Shown here: positions 1 to 6,466 of the stretch, piece by piece
Layout of the letters: every line of letters starts with the position of its first letter
Position numbering within the stretch: position 1 is the first letter of the stretch
Assembly: GCA_039180865.1 (NCBI GenBank)
Contig: JBCDCZ010000068.1
Coordinates: forward strand, 1-17,287
From: JBCDCU01 sp039180865
GTDB taxonomy: Bacteria > Pseudomonadota > Alphaproteobacteria > Rhizobiales > JACESI01
DNA: 17,287 bases
Direction of reading: 5' to 3'
Program-made: the position numbers and the translations under genes
The notes under the pieces: model-generated
Database searches by the model: none
Seen by the model: only the letters and a program-made list of their open reading frames with translations
Told to the model about the DNA's origin: nothing

Positions 1-62
1 AAGGTGACATGGATGCGGATGTCGCTTCCCGCCACCCGGGCGATCTTGAATGACCACGCCAT
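1..62 (-). CDS. Site-2 protease-like membrane metalloprotease, N-terminal fragment
   Basis: Only the first 20 codons lie in the window; the gene continues past the left edge. The start ATG is at 62-60 and is preceded by GGGAGAT with good spacing. The visible residues read MAWSFKIARVAGSDIRIHVT. This matches the usual opening of M50 (site-2 protease/SpoIVFB-like) proteins, in which a W-S-F-x-I-x-R strand and an I-R-x-H-x-T segment precede the first membrane helix. Members of the family are integral-membrane zinc proteases that cut substrates within the bilayer. The catalytic HExxH is outside the window, so the call rests only on the N-terminal pattern and the ribosome binding site. Confidence 0.5.
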   Translation of the reverse strand, partial: MAWSFKIARVAGSDIRIHVT

Positions 63-320
63 TTAATATCTCCCACACTTTGACCCCGCGCCCCGCCGTT
101 ATTCGGTATGCCAGAAAGCGCGGACCTCAGTATTGCGACGTGTCAATGTTGCGGAAGCTAAGGGAGCAGTGACGGACAGACACAGGCGTTTCTCGCTTGT
201 GAAGCCACCGTCTTCTCGCACTCGAAATTCGGCTACATAATGTTTGATTGCTTGGCTCTTACATCAGATGCCGTTTAGAGCAGGCTGAGAAAAGTCATCG
301 CGTTTCCGACCGGGTTTATT

Positions 321-1142
321 CTAGCCAGCAAACCTGACGGGAAGCACAAAGGAAGCGCATGCACCAGACGGCGGCTTGGGAAACGGTTCCATTGACACCA
401 AGTATTGCACCGCCGCCCTATCGACCCGGCGGGATCCTGAACTCTTCGCAATTTCTATACCGACAACTTTTCCGGTATCGGCAACACTGAACTTGACACG
501 GGTTGTCCCTCGTATGCCTCCATTGCTGGCCGATTTTGACAATAAATGCCTCGAAACTCTGCGATCATAGTTTGCTTGTCTAACATCGCATACTGCTTCC
601 TGAAATTGGATCGGAACTACGAAGTTTGAGCAAACTCCTTTCGCAGGCTTTGGGAACGGTTCAAGTTTCTTCAAAAAACGCCTCGCGGCTGCATCTGCCT
701 TCTTTGACCCTGAACTCTTCGCGATCTTGAGATCGACGAGTTGACCAGTACCGGAAATACCGAATTTCACACGCACCAGTCCATTTAAGTTCCGGAAATT
801 AACTGGTATTTTCGACAAATGCCTTCCTACCTTACGATCATACCTTGGTCGTCTGGTCGTGCAGCTGGGGTGTTTGCGGCCGCCACGGGCGTCCACAACA
901 TAGATATTCTCTTGAGACCGGCTCTCTGACGGATCCCAGGGCGATACGATGAGAGACGACCTAACGGCGTGTTTGGCTTCATTGGATGAAGCTGAAAAGC
1001 CCGGACGATTAGCCACCTTCGTAGCCTCGACGGATCCGATCGCTTTCTCGATATTACCGAAATTCTCGTTCGCTGTAGCCGGCTCTTCCAGCGGCGCTGC
1101 CAGAAGCGCAAATGCAGCAACGCTTATCGTAAAGAATCTCAT
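321..1142 (-). CDS. Secreted protein with two tandem TonB-C-like repeats
   Basis: A 273-residue protein with a hydrophobic N-terminal signal peptide (about residues 1-24), a poorly conserved segment to about residue 90, then two copies of a TonB C-terminal-like domain (about 94-181 and 185-272). Each copy has the V-x-F-x-(I/V)-x-x-T-G-x-(V/L) strand, the K-S-S-G-S turn, an (A/R)-A-A helix and an E-P-F-P-K-P end. The repeat period is exactly 91 residues: YDRKVGRHL at 101 matches YDRRVSRHL at 192. Each copy has two cysteines 77 residues apart (C94/C171 and C185/C262), so a disulfide in each is plausible. There is no proline-rich spanning region and no ExbB or ExbD gene nearby, so it is not a canonical TonB. 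No Shine-Dalgarno sequence is visible before the ATG. Its partner and role are unknown. Confidence 0.75.
   Translation of the reverse strand: MRFFTISVAAFALLAAPLEEPATANENFGNIEKAIGSVEATKVANRPGFSASSNEAKHAVRSSLIVSPWDPSESRSQENIYVVDARGGRKHPSCTTRRPRYDRKVGRHLSKIPVNFRNLNGLVRVKFGISGTGQLVDLKIAKSSGSKKADAAARRFLKKLEPFPKPAKGVCSNFVVPIQFQEAVCDVRQANYDRRVSRHLLSKSASNGGIRGTTRVKFSVADTGKVVGIEIAKSSGSRRVDRAAVQYLVSMEPFPKPPSGACASFVLPVRFAG
434..724 (-). repeat. Internal coding repeat, 273-bp period
   Basis: The two TonB-C-like units of the 321-1142 gene are still similar at DNA level. The 14-base string cctgaactcttcgc occurs at 436-449 and again at 709-722, exactly 273 bases (91 codons) apart, and encodes the A-K-S-S-G-S segment in both units. 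The repeat therefore looks like an in-frame tandem duplication rather than two independently acquired domains. Confidence 0.6.
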
Positions 1143-1445
1143 GATCGAAAAAGTCGCATGCCCTGTTAAATAAGGTCATACTTATTGAGCAGCTATATGT
1201 TTGTAAACACGCACTTGCACCGACGATTACCCTCGCCAGATTATTTATTCAGCCACTGTTCCATCCGACTGTGAAGACCTTTCGAGTAGCAGTTTGATAA
1301 TTGATGTGGGTCGCAAACGGGTATGTAGGAGCGTCTCTCGCCGGGAAGCTCGCAACACTGACCTCACTATGAAATACAGAATTCGGATCAATAGCGAGAT
1401 GCAGTCGATAATCGCCGCTTTCGTGGTTAGCAAAATACAACATTG
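1143..1445. other. Gene-free stretch between TonB-C-like gene and YeeE/YedE operon
   Basis: About 300 bases with no credible gene. It must hold the promoter of the leftward 321-1142 gene and the end of the leftward 1446-2662 operon. The only structure seen is a dyad at 1169-1186 (AATAAG, 6-base spacer, CTTATT) lying 27 to 44 bases upstream of the 1142 start, where an operator would be expected. No convincing terminator was found after the operon. Confidence 0.4.
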
Positions 1446-1883
1446 CTATCCGGCTTGCCCGGCAATCTGGGATCTCCCCTCCAACATAATTCGAGCCATC
1501 ACCATCCCGGCAAGCATAGCGACCACGAAAATGAAGGCATCGCTAGAGGCCGCTGAAAGGGCCGCAATCGCGGGTCCCGGGCAAAGGCCGATCAATCCCC
1601 ATCCAATCCCGAAGAGGCTTGCGCCGACCGCCAGATTGCGGTCGATGTCGGAGCGGGTCGGGATTGAGAACCCTTCTGCGAAGAGCGGGTTGGCGCGTTT
1701 TGTAACCAGGCGGAAGCCGAAAAAATTCACGATCACAGCACCCGCCATGACAAAAGCAAGGCTTGGATCCCAATTCCCTAAAACATCAAGAAAGGCGATG
1801 ACTTTTGCGGGGTTGATCATACCCGAGACAATCAACCCAAAACTGAAAAGGAGCCCGGCCAGAAAGAGAACAAGATGTTTCAT
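1446..1883 (-). CDS. YeeE/YedE-family sulfur transport protein, second half (PmpB-like)
   Basis: A 145-residue, very hydrophobic protein with about four membrane segments. It has the family signature G-L-C-P-G-P-A (Cys101), the cysteine implicated in sulfur-compound handling in YeeE-type transporters. The start at 1883 is chosen because GGGAGGG precedes it and its ATGA overlaps the stop of the upstream partner (1880-2320) by 4 bases, which indicates translational coupling. Larger YeeE proteins of about 350 residues carry both halves in one chain; here they are split. The expected role is movement of thiosulfate or another reduced sulfur species across the inner membrane, together with its partner. 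Direction and substrate cannot be read from the sequence. Confidence 0.85.
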   Translation of the reverse strand: MKHLVLFLAGLLFSFGLIVSGMINPAKVIAFLDVLGNWDPSLAFVMAGAVIVNFFGFRLVTKRANPLFAEGFSIPTRSDIDRNLAVGASLFGIGWGLIGLCPGPAIAALSAASSDAFIFVVAMLAGMVMARIMLEGRSQIAGQAG

Positions 1884-2320
1884 AAGAGCCCTCCCAGACC
1901 GAGGGTTCTTATAATCAGAACGGTTACAATCGCGGTTGTCATAAAGATCAAAGTCGCGGCAAGCGAGCGGCCCGAAAGACGGGCCAAGCCGCAAACACCA
2001 TGCCCGGAGGTACAGCCACTTCCGATCACTGTTCCGACACCGACGAAGAGGCCGGAGGCAATGAGGAGCGTGAGGCCAGCACTCATTTCCACCACCGGCG
2101 GTGCGCCAAAGGCGCCAAGATAGATAAGCGGTGCCGCGATGACGCCCCCAAGAAAAGACAATCGCCATCCGTTTTGCGTGAGCCAGTCTTTTCTGAAAGG
2201 CGGAAGCAGGCTCGACACGATGCCGCTCACACCCATGACGCGCCCGTTACTAGCCATGACGATGATCGCGGCAGCGCCGATCATGGCGCCGCCAAGAAGG
2301 GCTGCAAGAAAATCGTGCAT
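1880..2320 (-). CDS. YeeE/YedE-family sulfur transport protein, first half (PmpA-like)
   Basis: A 146-residue membrane protein with about four hydrophobic helices. It carries the conserved G-S-G-C-T-S-G-H-G-x-C-G motif (Cys103 and Cys110) followed by L-S-G-R-S-L, typical of the YeeE/YedE N-terminal half. AAGGAG lies ideally before the ATG. It is the second gene of a three-gene leftward operon: it follows the BigR-like repressor after 24 bases and overlaps the 1446-1883 partner by 4 bases. In BigR operons described in Xylella and Agrobacterium, such small paired membrane proteins accompany a persulfide dioxygenase, supporting a role in sulfide or persulfide homeostasis. No dioxygenase is present here. 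Confidence 0.85.
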   Translation of the reverse strand: MHDFLAALLGGAMIGAAAIIVMASNGRVMGVSGIVSSLLPPFRKDWLTQNGWRLSFLGGVIAAPLIYLGAFGAPPVVEMSAGLTLLIASGLFVGVGTVIGSGCTSGHGVCGLARLSGRSLAATLIFMTTAIVTVLIIRTLGLGGLL

Positions 2321-2344
2321 TTCAGTCTCCTTATTTGAAGGTCT

Positions 2345-2662
2345 CTACCGGTCGCCCTCTTTCGCGTCCGGACCACAAAAGGTCTCGTAGAGAAACATCA
2401 TGATTTTCAAAATGTTCGGATCATCGATCCGGTAATGGATCACCTGTCCGTCGCGGCGCGTTGCCAGGATCCCTTCCTGGCGCATACGCGCGAGCTGCTG
2501 CGACATCGCCGGTGCCTTCATTTCCAAGAGATCGCAGAGCGCGCCGACGGATTTTTCGCCTTCCACCAATTGGCAAAGGATCATGAGGCGCGCGGGCGAA
2601 CCAAGCAGCTTCATGTAACCGCTCACCTCATCCGCTGTTTCCTGCATATCATCGATGTTCAT
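2345..2662 (-). CDS. bigR: ArsR-family persulfide-sensing repressor (BigR/SqrR-like)
   Basis: A 105-residue winged-helix regulator of the ArsR/SmtB fold with the helix-turn-helix around residues 38-65 (S-V-G-A-L-C-D-L-L ... M-S-Q-Q-L-A-R-M-R). Cys30 (in L-M-I-L-C-Q-L-V-E-G-E) and Cys96 (in Y-E-T-F-C) are 66 residues apart, the same spacing as the redox-sensing pair of BigR and SqrR, which form a sulfur bridge on meeting persulfides and release DNA. An extra Cys43 lies in the recognition region. It heads the operon with the YeeE/YedE pair. No Shine-Dalgarno sequence precedes the ATG; an AATAAT hexamer sits about 5 bases upstream of it, so the message may be leaderless. The family call is firm; the sensing function is inferred from the cysteines and neighbours. 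Confidence 0.85.
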   Translation of the reverse strand: MNIDDMQETADEVSGYMKLLGSPARLMILCQLVEGEKSVGALCDLLEMKAPAMSQQLARMRQEGILATRRDGQVIHYRIDDPNILKIMMFLYETFCGPDAKEGDR

Positions 2663-2669
2663 AGTTTAT

Positions 2670-2691
2670 TATTTGCGCATTTATGCAAATA
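2670..2691. promoter_or_regulatory. Probable BigR-like operator
   Basis: An inverted repeat with 7-base arms TATTTGC and GCAAATA separated by 8 bases, centred about 18 bases upstream of the BigR-like start codon. AT-rich dyads of this kind in front of the repressor's own gene are typical autoregulatory sites of ArsR-family proteins. The site lies in the divergent gap, so it could also affect the rightward gene at 2832. Confidence 0.55.
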
Positions 2692-2709
2692 GTAACAATC
2701 ACAAATGTG

Positions 2710-2757
2710 TTCTGGAGGAATTTCGAGCATCGGCTCGGCAAATTACCTCCAATCCAG
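2710..2757. promoter_or_regulatory. Strong compound hairpin between bigR-like gene and 2832 gene
   Basis: GGAGG-AATTT at 2714-2723 pairs with AAATT-a-CCTCC at 2740-2750, leaving a single bulged base. Inside, GAGC (2725-2728) pairs with GCTC (2733-2736) around an ATCG loop. Outside, CTGG/CCAG can extend the stem after a 3-base bulge. There is no U-tract on either side, so it does not look like an intrinsic terminator. It could be a leader structure of the rightward transcript. Confidence 0.45.
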
Positions 2758-2791
2758 TTATTGCCCGATGTCTGTCTCTCCATTAGATTGG

Positions 2792-2814
2792 CACTCATAA
2801 ACCAGTTTTGAGTG
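2792..2814 (+). promoter_or_regulatory. Second leader hairpin just before the ribosome binding site of the 2832 gene
   Basis: CACTCA-t-AAA (2792-2801) pairs with TTT-TGAGTG (2806-2814) with one bulged base and a CCAG loop. It ends 5 bases before the AGGGGGC Shine-Dalgarno sequence at 2820-2826, so it could influence translation of the small membrane protein. Seen by eye only; no folding energy was calculated. Confidence 0.4.
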
Positions 2815-2831
2815 ATTTCAGGGGGCAACAC

Positions 2832-3164
2832 ATGAAAAAGGTGTTCAAATATCTCGCTTACACGATTGGCTTTCTCGTTATTCTCGTTGTCGGCATCGGT
2901 ATCTACGGTGCAATTCAGCCGGAAAAGCCATTTGTCACTTCGACCAGCAACGGTGTGACTTTGGAAGTCTATGGCCGGGATAATTTCACCAACCTCTCAA
3001 CATCCACGGTCGATGGCCGCTCTCATATCAAGGTCGATGACCATGAGATTATCTATGGCGGTGGCACGCTCCTGATTAACGGCGAGGAGCGGAACATTGC
3101 AGGAGCGACCAAAATCCACGTCCATATCGAGAAGGACGGGATCAGGGTCGAAACGGAAAGCTGA
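2832..3164 (+). CDS. Small membrane-anchored protein of unknown function
   Basis: A 110-residue protein. The start at 2832 is chosen over an in-frame ATG at 2808 because AGGGGGC lies directly upstream and the hydrophobic segment then begins normally. Residues 1-6 are basic (M-K-K-V-F-K), residues about 7-30 form one membrane helix, and the remaining 80 residues are polar and beta-rich (for example G-G-G-T-L-L-I-N-G-E and K-I-H-V-H-I-E-K-D-G-I), predicted to lie in the periplasm. I recognise no family. It is divergent from the BigR-like repressor and shares its upstream region, so coordinated control is possible but unproven. Two hairpins precede it. It is the only rightward gene in this section and stands alone. 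Confidence 0.7.
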   Translation: MKKVFKYLAYTIGFLVILVVGIGIYGAIQPEKPFVTSTSNGVTLEVYGRDNFTNLSTSTVDGRSHIKVDDHEIIYGGGTLLINGEERNIAGATKIHVHIEKDGIRVETES

Positions 3165-3171
3165 GACGATC

Positions 3172-3213
3172 CTTCGCCAGCCGTTCTTACCGAGCGGCTA
3201 ACCACAGGCGAAG
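3172..3213. terminator. Possible hairpin terminator between convergent genes
   Basis: CTTCGCC-AGCCG (3172-3183) pairs with CGGCT (3195-3199) and GGCGAAG (3207-3213), with an unpaired stretch of 7 bases on the right arm. It lies between the ends of the convergent genes at 3164 and 3237, where a bidirectional terminator is expected. There is no run of T after it, so the assignment is weak. Confidence 0.35.
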
Positions 3214-3236
3214 TGACCGTCACCGCGGATACTTCC

Positions 3237-4160
3237 CTAGTTGGACCGGCTGCGCTTTTCCGCCTGCCAGTCGAGATTGAGACCGATCAAACGAGCACGG
3301 TCTACGCGGGCGACCTGGGCGTGGTCTGGAAACGCGGCATCAATCGCGGCGACGGCCTCCGCTCGCTCAGCGTCCGTCATTTCACCATCCGCAAGAGCTT
3401 CATCAAGAGCCGAGCGATAAGCGTTAAGATGGGCGAGTTGCTGGGAAATCGCGTAGTCCGCAGGCGCCGGTGCGTTATGAGCGCCGTAGACAGTTTCGAG
3501 ATCAGGCAAGCGCGTCTTCAAACCCTCAACCGTCTCAATCCAGCCGTCCAGATCGGCATCCTTCAAAAACGCCGTAACACCGTCCTCAACCACTTCGACG
3601 GAAAAGAGCGCACCTTCTTCGGCGACATAAAGCATCGTGTTTGAGGGCGCATTGGCATTCGGCACTTCAATCGTTTTGAAGCGCACGTCGCCAAATTCCA
3701 GGACGGCCCCATCTTCCAGAACCCTATCGGGGAGCGCTGCGGTCACCTGTTCCTGCGATGGAAAGTTATCGCCAAGCGCCGATTTGCGACTGGCGATATA
3801 GCCTTCACCATCGGTTTTCATGCTTTTGATCGTTGCCTTCGACGCGTAGACCGGGACTTCCGGAAACGCCTCCCGAAACGCAGACAGACCACCGAAATGA
3901 TCAGTATGGGGAACCGGGATGACGATGGCGGCGACCGGTAATCCGGTTCGTTCCATCCGGGCAACGGCATTCCGTGCTTCGGAAAACGTCCGCTGTGTGC
4001 TGATCACCACCAGCCCTTCGTCTGTTTCCACAGCAAAGGTGTTCACCGAATCCGGATCCGGCGAAGAATAGGTGTGCACGGCTAGATCGGCAAACGCAGG
4101 CGCTGTGAATGCCAGAACGGACGCGAATGCAGTCGAAATAATTGCGGATTTCAGAGACAT
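3237..4160 (-). CDS. Secreted metallo-beta-lactamase-fold protein with eroded metal site
   Basis: A 307-residue protein with a signal peptide (about 1-24, cleavage after A-F-A). The overall layout is that of an MBL-fold hydrolase: V-N-T-F-A-V-E-T-D-E-G-L-V-V-I strands at about 39-53, the metal motif region at 82-91, and later strands ending in V-Y-G-A-H-N-A-P (His228). The HxHxDH motif reads V-P-H-T-D-H-F-G-G, so the first histidine is Val83 while His85, Asp87 and His88 remain. The usual G-H after the next strand is P-N-A-N-A (167-171), and the bridging aspartate (normally in F-S-G-D) is Glu189 in F-S-V-E. AAAGG precedes the ATG. It is divergent from a TetR regulator with two operator boxes between them, so it is probably the regulated target. 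Whether it is still an enzyme is uncertain. Confidence 0.75.
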   Translation of the reverse strand: MSLKSAIISTAFASVLAFTAPAFADLAVHTYSSPDPDSVNTFAVETDEGLVVISTQRTFSEARNAVARMERTGLPVAAIVIPVPHTDHFGGLSAFREAFPEVPVYASKATIKSMKTDGEGYIASRKSALGDNFPSQEQVTAALPDRVLEDGAVLEFGDVRFKTIEVPNANAPSNTMLYVAEEGALFSVEVVEDGVTAFLKDADLDGWIETVEGLKTRLPDLETVYGAHNAPAPADYAISQQLAHLNAYRSALDEALADGEMTDAERAEAVAAIDAAFPDHAQVARVDRARLIGLNLDWQAEKRSRSN

Positions 4161-4190
4161 CGTTTGACCTTTTCGGGTTGGAAGACAATA

Positions 4191-4206
4191 TTGGACATAT
4201 ATCCAA
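4191..4206. promoter_or_regulatory. TetR-type operator box 1
   Basis: The 16-base dyad TTGGACATATATCCAA has 5-base perfect arms (TTGGA/TCCAA). It lies in the 110-base gap between the divergent MBL-fold and TetR genes and overlaps plausible promoter elements in both directions. It pairs with box 2, whose sequence fits the same consensus TTGGwCATnnATCCAA. Confidence 0.65.
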
Positions 4207-4207
4207 A

Positions 4208-4223
4208 TTGGTCATTCATCCAA
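4208..4223. promoter_or_regulatory. TetR-type operator box 2
   Basis: The 16-base dyad TTGGTCATTCATCCAA starts one base after box 1 ends, giving a centre-to-centre distance of 17 bases. The perfect outer arms are TTGG/CCAA. It shares 13 of 16 bases with box 1, which supports a specific protein-binding site rather than a chance palindrome. The divergent TetR protein is the natural candidate to bind it. Confidence 0.65.
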
Positions 4224-4270
4224 AATCGTCAAGATGAATTTCCAACGATTTTTGAAATGGGAGATCAGCA

Positions 4271-4867
4271 GTGGCGCCGAGACGTGGATTCAACGATGAC
4301 GAGGTTGCTCAAACAGCCATGCGGGTGTTCTGGGAGCATGGCTATCGGGCGACCTCGATTGACGATCTCGCGACGGCGTCGGGTCTGCGCAAAGGCTCGC
4401 TTCACAACGCCTTTGGGAATAAGGAGGATCTTTTTCTCCTCGCACTCGATTGCTATGCGAAAGATCTTGCAGAACGGCTCGACGGCGCGCTTGATGATCC
4501 GGACCCTTTTGTTGCCATTCAACGCTTCTTTGACGTGGTCGTCGCGCGCATGACAGATCCAAAGACACCAGACGGTTGTCTTACGACATCGGCATGTGCG
4601 GAGTTCGGAGACCTTCCTGCAAAAGCACAGGCGCGGGTAAAGGCAGTGGTCGAGCGCACCATCGAAACGCTAACCCGTCATGCTGAGGCGGCGATCAAGA
4701 ATGGCCTCTTGCCCGCTTCATCTGACCCAATAACACAGGCAAATTTATGGTTTGCCATAACGCGGGGAATGGCGGCGCTCCATAAAGTCACCGGCGATGC
4801 GGCTGCTATTCGGACGCTTTCCGATGAAGCGATCAGGCCCTTGCGTGCAGGCAAGACTGCCGCTTGA
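4271..4867 (+). CDS. TetR/AcrR-family transcriptional regulator
   Basis: A 198-residue regulator starting at a GTG codon preceded by GGGAGA. The N-terminal helix-turn-helix is classic for the family: A-M-R-V-F-W-E-H-G-Y-R-A-T-S-I-D-D-L at about 16-33, then A-S-G-L-R-K-G-S-L-H-N-A-F-G-N-K-E-D-L-F at about 36-55. The C-terminal half is helical and contains G-C-L-T-T-S-A-C-A-E-F, common in the TetR subgroup related to AcrR/YxaF, with two cysteines of possible redox or ligand relevance. It is divergent from the MBL-fold gene across two tandem dyads and probably represses it and itself. Its gene ends 15 bases before the convergent 4883 stop. The inducer is unknown. Confidence 0.9.
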   Translation: MAPRRGFNDDEVAQTAMRVFWEHGYRATSIDDLATASGLRKGSLHNAFGNKEDLFLLALDCYAKDLAERLDGALDDPDPFVAIQRFFDVVVARMTDPKTPDGCLTTSACAEFGDLPAKAQARVKAVVERTIETLTRHAEAAIKNGLLPASSDPITQANLWFAITRGMAALHKVTGDAAAIRTLSDEAIRPLRAGKTAA

Positions 4868-4882
4868 TAAAGGCTGCACCTG

Positions 4883-6466
4883 TTACTCCAGCCCCGCCTT
4901 GCGCAACCCATCGATGAAATGCGGCATCGCGCGCGGCGTATAGGGCACATGCTCTTCCACCCAGGCAATTGAGATATTCGGCTGGGCGTCGCACATCTTG
5001 TCCATCGCCTCTTCTACGGCCTCAGGCGTCCCGTTTTGGCCAAGCGTCGCCACAAGAATGCGGTGGGCGGCGGCGAATTCCGGCCGTTCACGGATCGCCC
5101 GTCTCGCCCATTCTTCCGCGTCTTCATACCGCTCCGCGTAGTAATGGGCGACACCAGTTCCTGAGTAGAAGAACGCCTTGAGCGGATCATAAGGGCTCAT
5201 GCGGAGCGCTTCCTCGAAGTTCCGGATCGCTTCCTCCGACTGCCCATCAAAAACAAGGCACCAACCGAGATAACCATAGGCCGTTGCGAAATTTGGATTG
5301 AGATCGATTGCGCGGGAAAACTCCCTCACCCCTTCCGCGGTCTTGCGCTCGATAAATGCAACATAGCCAAGAGCCATATGGGCCCAGGGATCGTCGTGGT
5401 CGATCTCAAGCGCGCGGCGGGCCAGCTTTGCCGCATATTCATATTCCCGGCTTTCCGGCGTCCATCCCACATGGCCGGACACCATGATCGCAAAAGCAAG
5501 CAGACTGTTGGCTGGCCCGTAGTCGGGATATTGCTCGACCGCCGAGCGCAGGATCTCAATCGCCGTGTCGGTATCGACACGGGTCATTCGCCCATAATGA
5601 CCAACGGCCCGCATGACAAGGCCCCAGGCGCCGAGATCATCCGCGGAGCGATTTTCGGTGCGTATGTGTTCCGCAGCCACAAGTTTAGGTTCGATCGCTG
5701 ACGTTACATTTTGGGTGATTGCGTCCTGAAGCGCGAAGACGTCTTCGACTTCATGATCGTATTTCTCGGCCCAATGCTCCACTTCGGTCGCTGCATCGAC
5801 GAGCACCGCAGTCACCCGCACCCGATTCCCGGCTTTCCGAACACTCCCCTGCAGCACGTAATCGACATCGAGTTCCGCACCAATCTCGCGGATCGAACGG
5901 CGGCTTCCCCTATAAACGAACGATGATTGCCGCGAGATCACCAGAAACCACCGCAGCCTTGAAAGCGCGGTGATGATATCTTCCGAAATTCCATCGCTGA
6001 AATAGTCCTGCGCCGGATCCCCGCTCATATTCACGAACGGCAGAACGGCAATGGCCGGTTTTTCGCGCGCACCGGATCGCTCCTTGCGTGCGGGTTGAGC
6101 CTCGCGCACGGTTTCGGCGTCGATCCCGCTTCCCTTCGAAACCTGATCGCCTGTCTCCTCGACTGCGACCTCGGCTACAACGCGAAAGCCGCGTTGCCTT
6201 ATGGTACGTATGCAGGTCTGGGCGGCACCGTCGTCGCCGATCGCCTGTCGCACCGCCTTTATCCGGCTGCTCAAAGCCGCTTCCGATACAAGACGTCCCT
6301 GCCAGATCCGGTCAACGATCTCGTCCTTGCTGACGAGCCGGTCGCGGTTTTCAATCAGAAGGACGAGCAGATCGAAGACCTGCGGCTCGACCGGCACAGG
6401 CTGACCGAGACGGCGGATCTCAAAGTTGACGGTATCGACGGTGCATCCATTGATGGAAAAAATCAT
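4883..6466 (-). CDS. Winged-helix / TolB-N-like / TPR transcriptional regulator
   Basis: A 527-residue protein with three parts. Residues 1-100 form an OmpR/CadC-type winged helix (E-P-Q-V-F-D-L-L-V-L-L-I-E-N, then S-K-D-E-I-V-D-R-I-W-Q-G-R and the wing I-R-T-I-R-Q-R-G-F-R-V). Residues about 136-255 resemble the TolB N-terminal/FlgO-like domain (K-P-A-I-A-V-L-P-F-x-N-M-S-G-D-P-A-Q-D-Y-F-S-D-G-I). Residues about 290-500 are TPR-like helical repeats (for example A-T-A-Y-G-Y-L-G-W-C-L). No membrane helix separates the domains, so unlike CadC it should be cytosolic. Similar N-terminal architectures occur beside adenylate cyclase-like regulators. No clear Shine-Dalgarno sequence precedes the ATG. 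It is divergent from the peroxiredoxin gene, a possible target, but that is inference. Confidence 0.85.
   Translation of the reverse strand: MIFSINGCTVDTVNFEIRRLGQPVPVEPQVFDLLVLLIENRDRLVSKDEIVDRIWQGRLVSEAALSSRIKAVRQAIGDDGAAQTCIRTIRQRGFRVVAEVAVEETGDQVSKGSGIDAETVREAQPARKERSGAREKPAIAVLPFVNMSGDPAQDYFSDGISEDIITALSRLRWFLVISRQSSFVYRGSRRSIREIGAELDVDYVLQGSVRKAGNRVRVTAVLVDAATEVEHWAEKYDHEVEDVFALQDAITQNVTSAIEPKLVAAEHIRTENRSADDLGAWGLVMRAVGHYGRMTRVDTDTAIEILRSAVEQYPDYGPANSLLAFAIMVSGHVGWTPESREYEYAAKLARRALEIDHDDPWAHMALGYVAFIERKTAEGVREFSRAIDLNPNFATAYGYLGWCLVFDGQSEEAIRNFEEALRMSPYDPLKAFFYSGTGVAHYYAERYEDAEEWARRAIRERPEFAAAHRILVATLGQNGTPEAVEEAMDKMCDAQPNISIAWVEEHVPYTPRAMPHFIDGLRKAGLE

Noticed and set aside
108..161. 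Rightward 17-residue peptide ending in C-x-C-C-G-S
   Set aside because: The cysteine motif is attractive but the frame is short, has no convincing ribosome binding site, and such frames occur by chance.
1294..1914. Rightward open frame of 206 codons
   Set aside because: It lies opposite the YeeE/YedE genes, has a basic low-complexity composition, no recognisable domain and no ribosome binding site; a shadow of the real genes.
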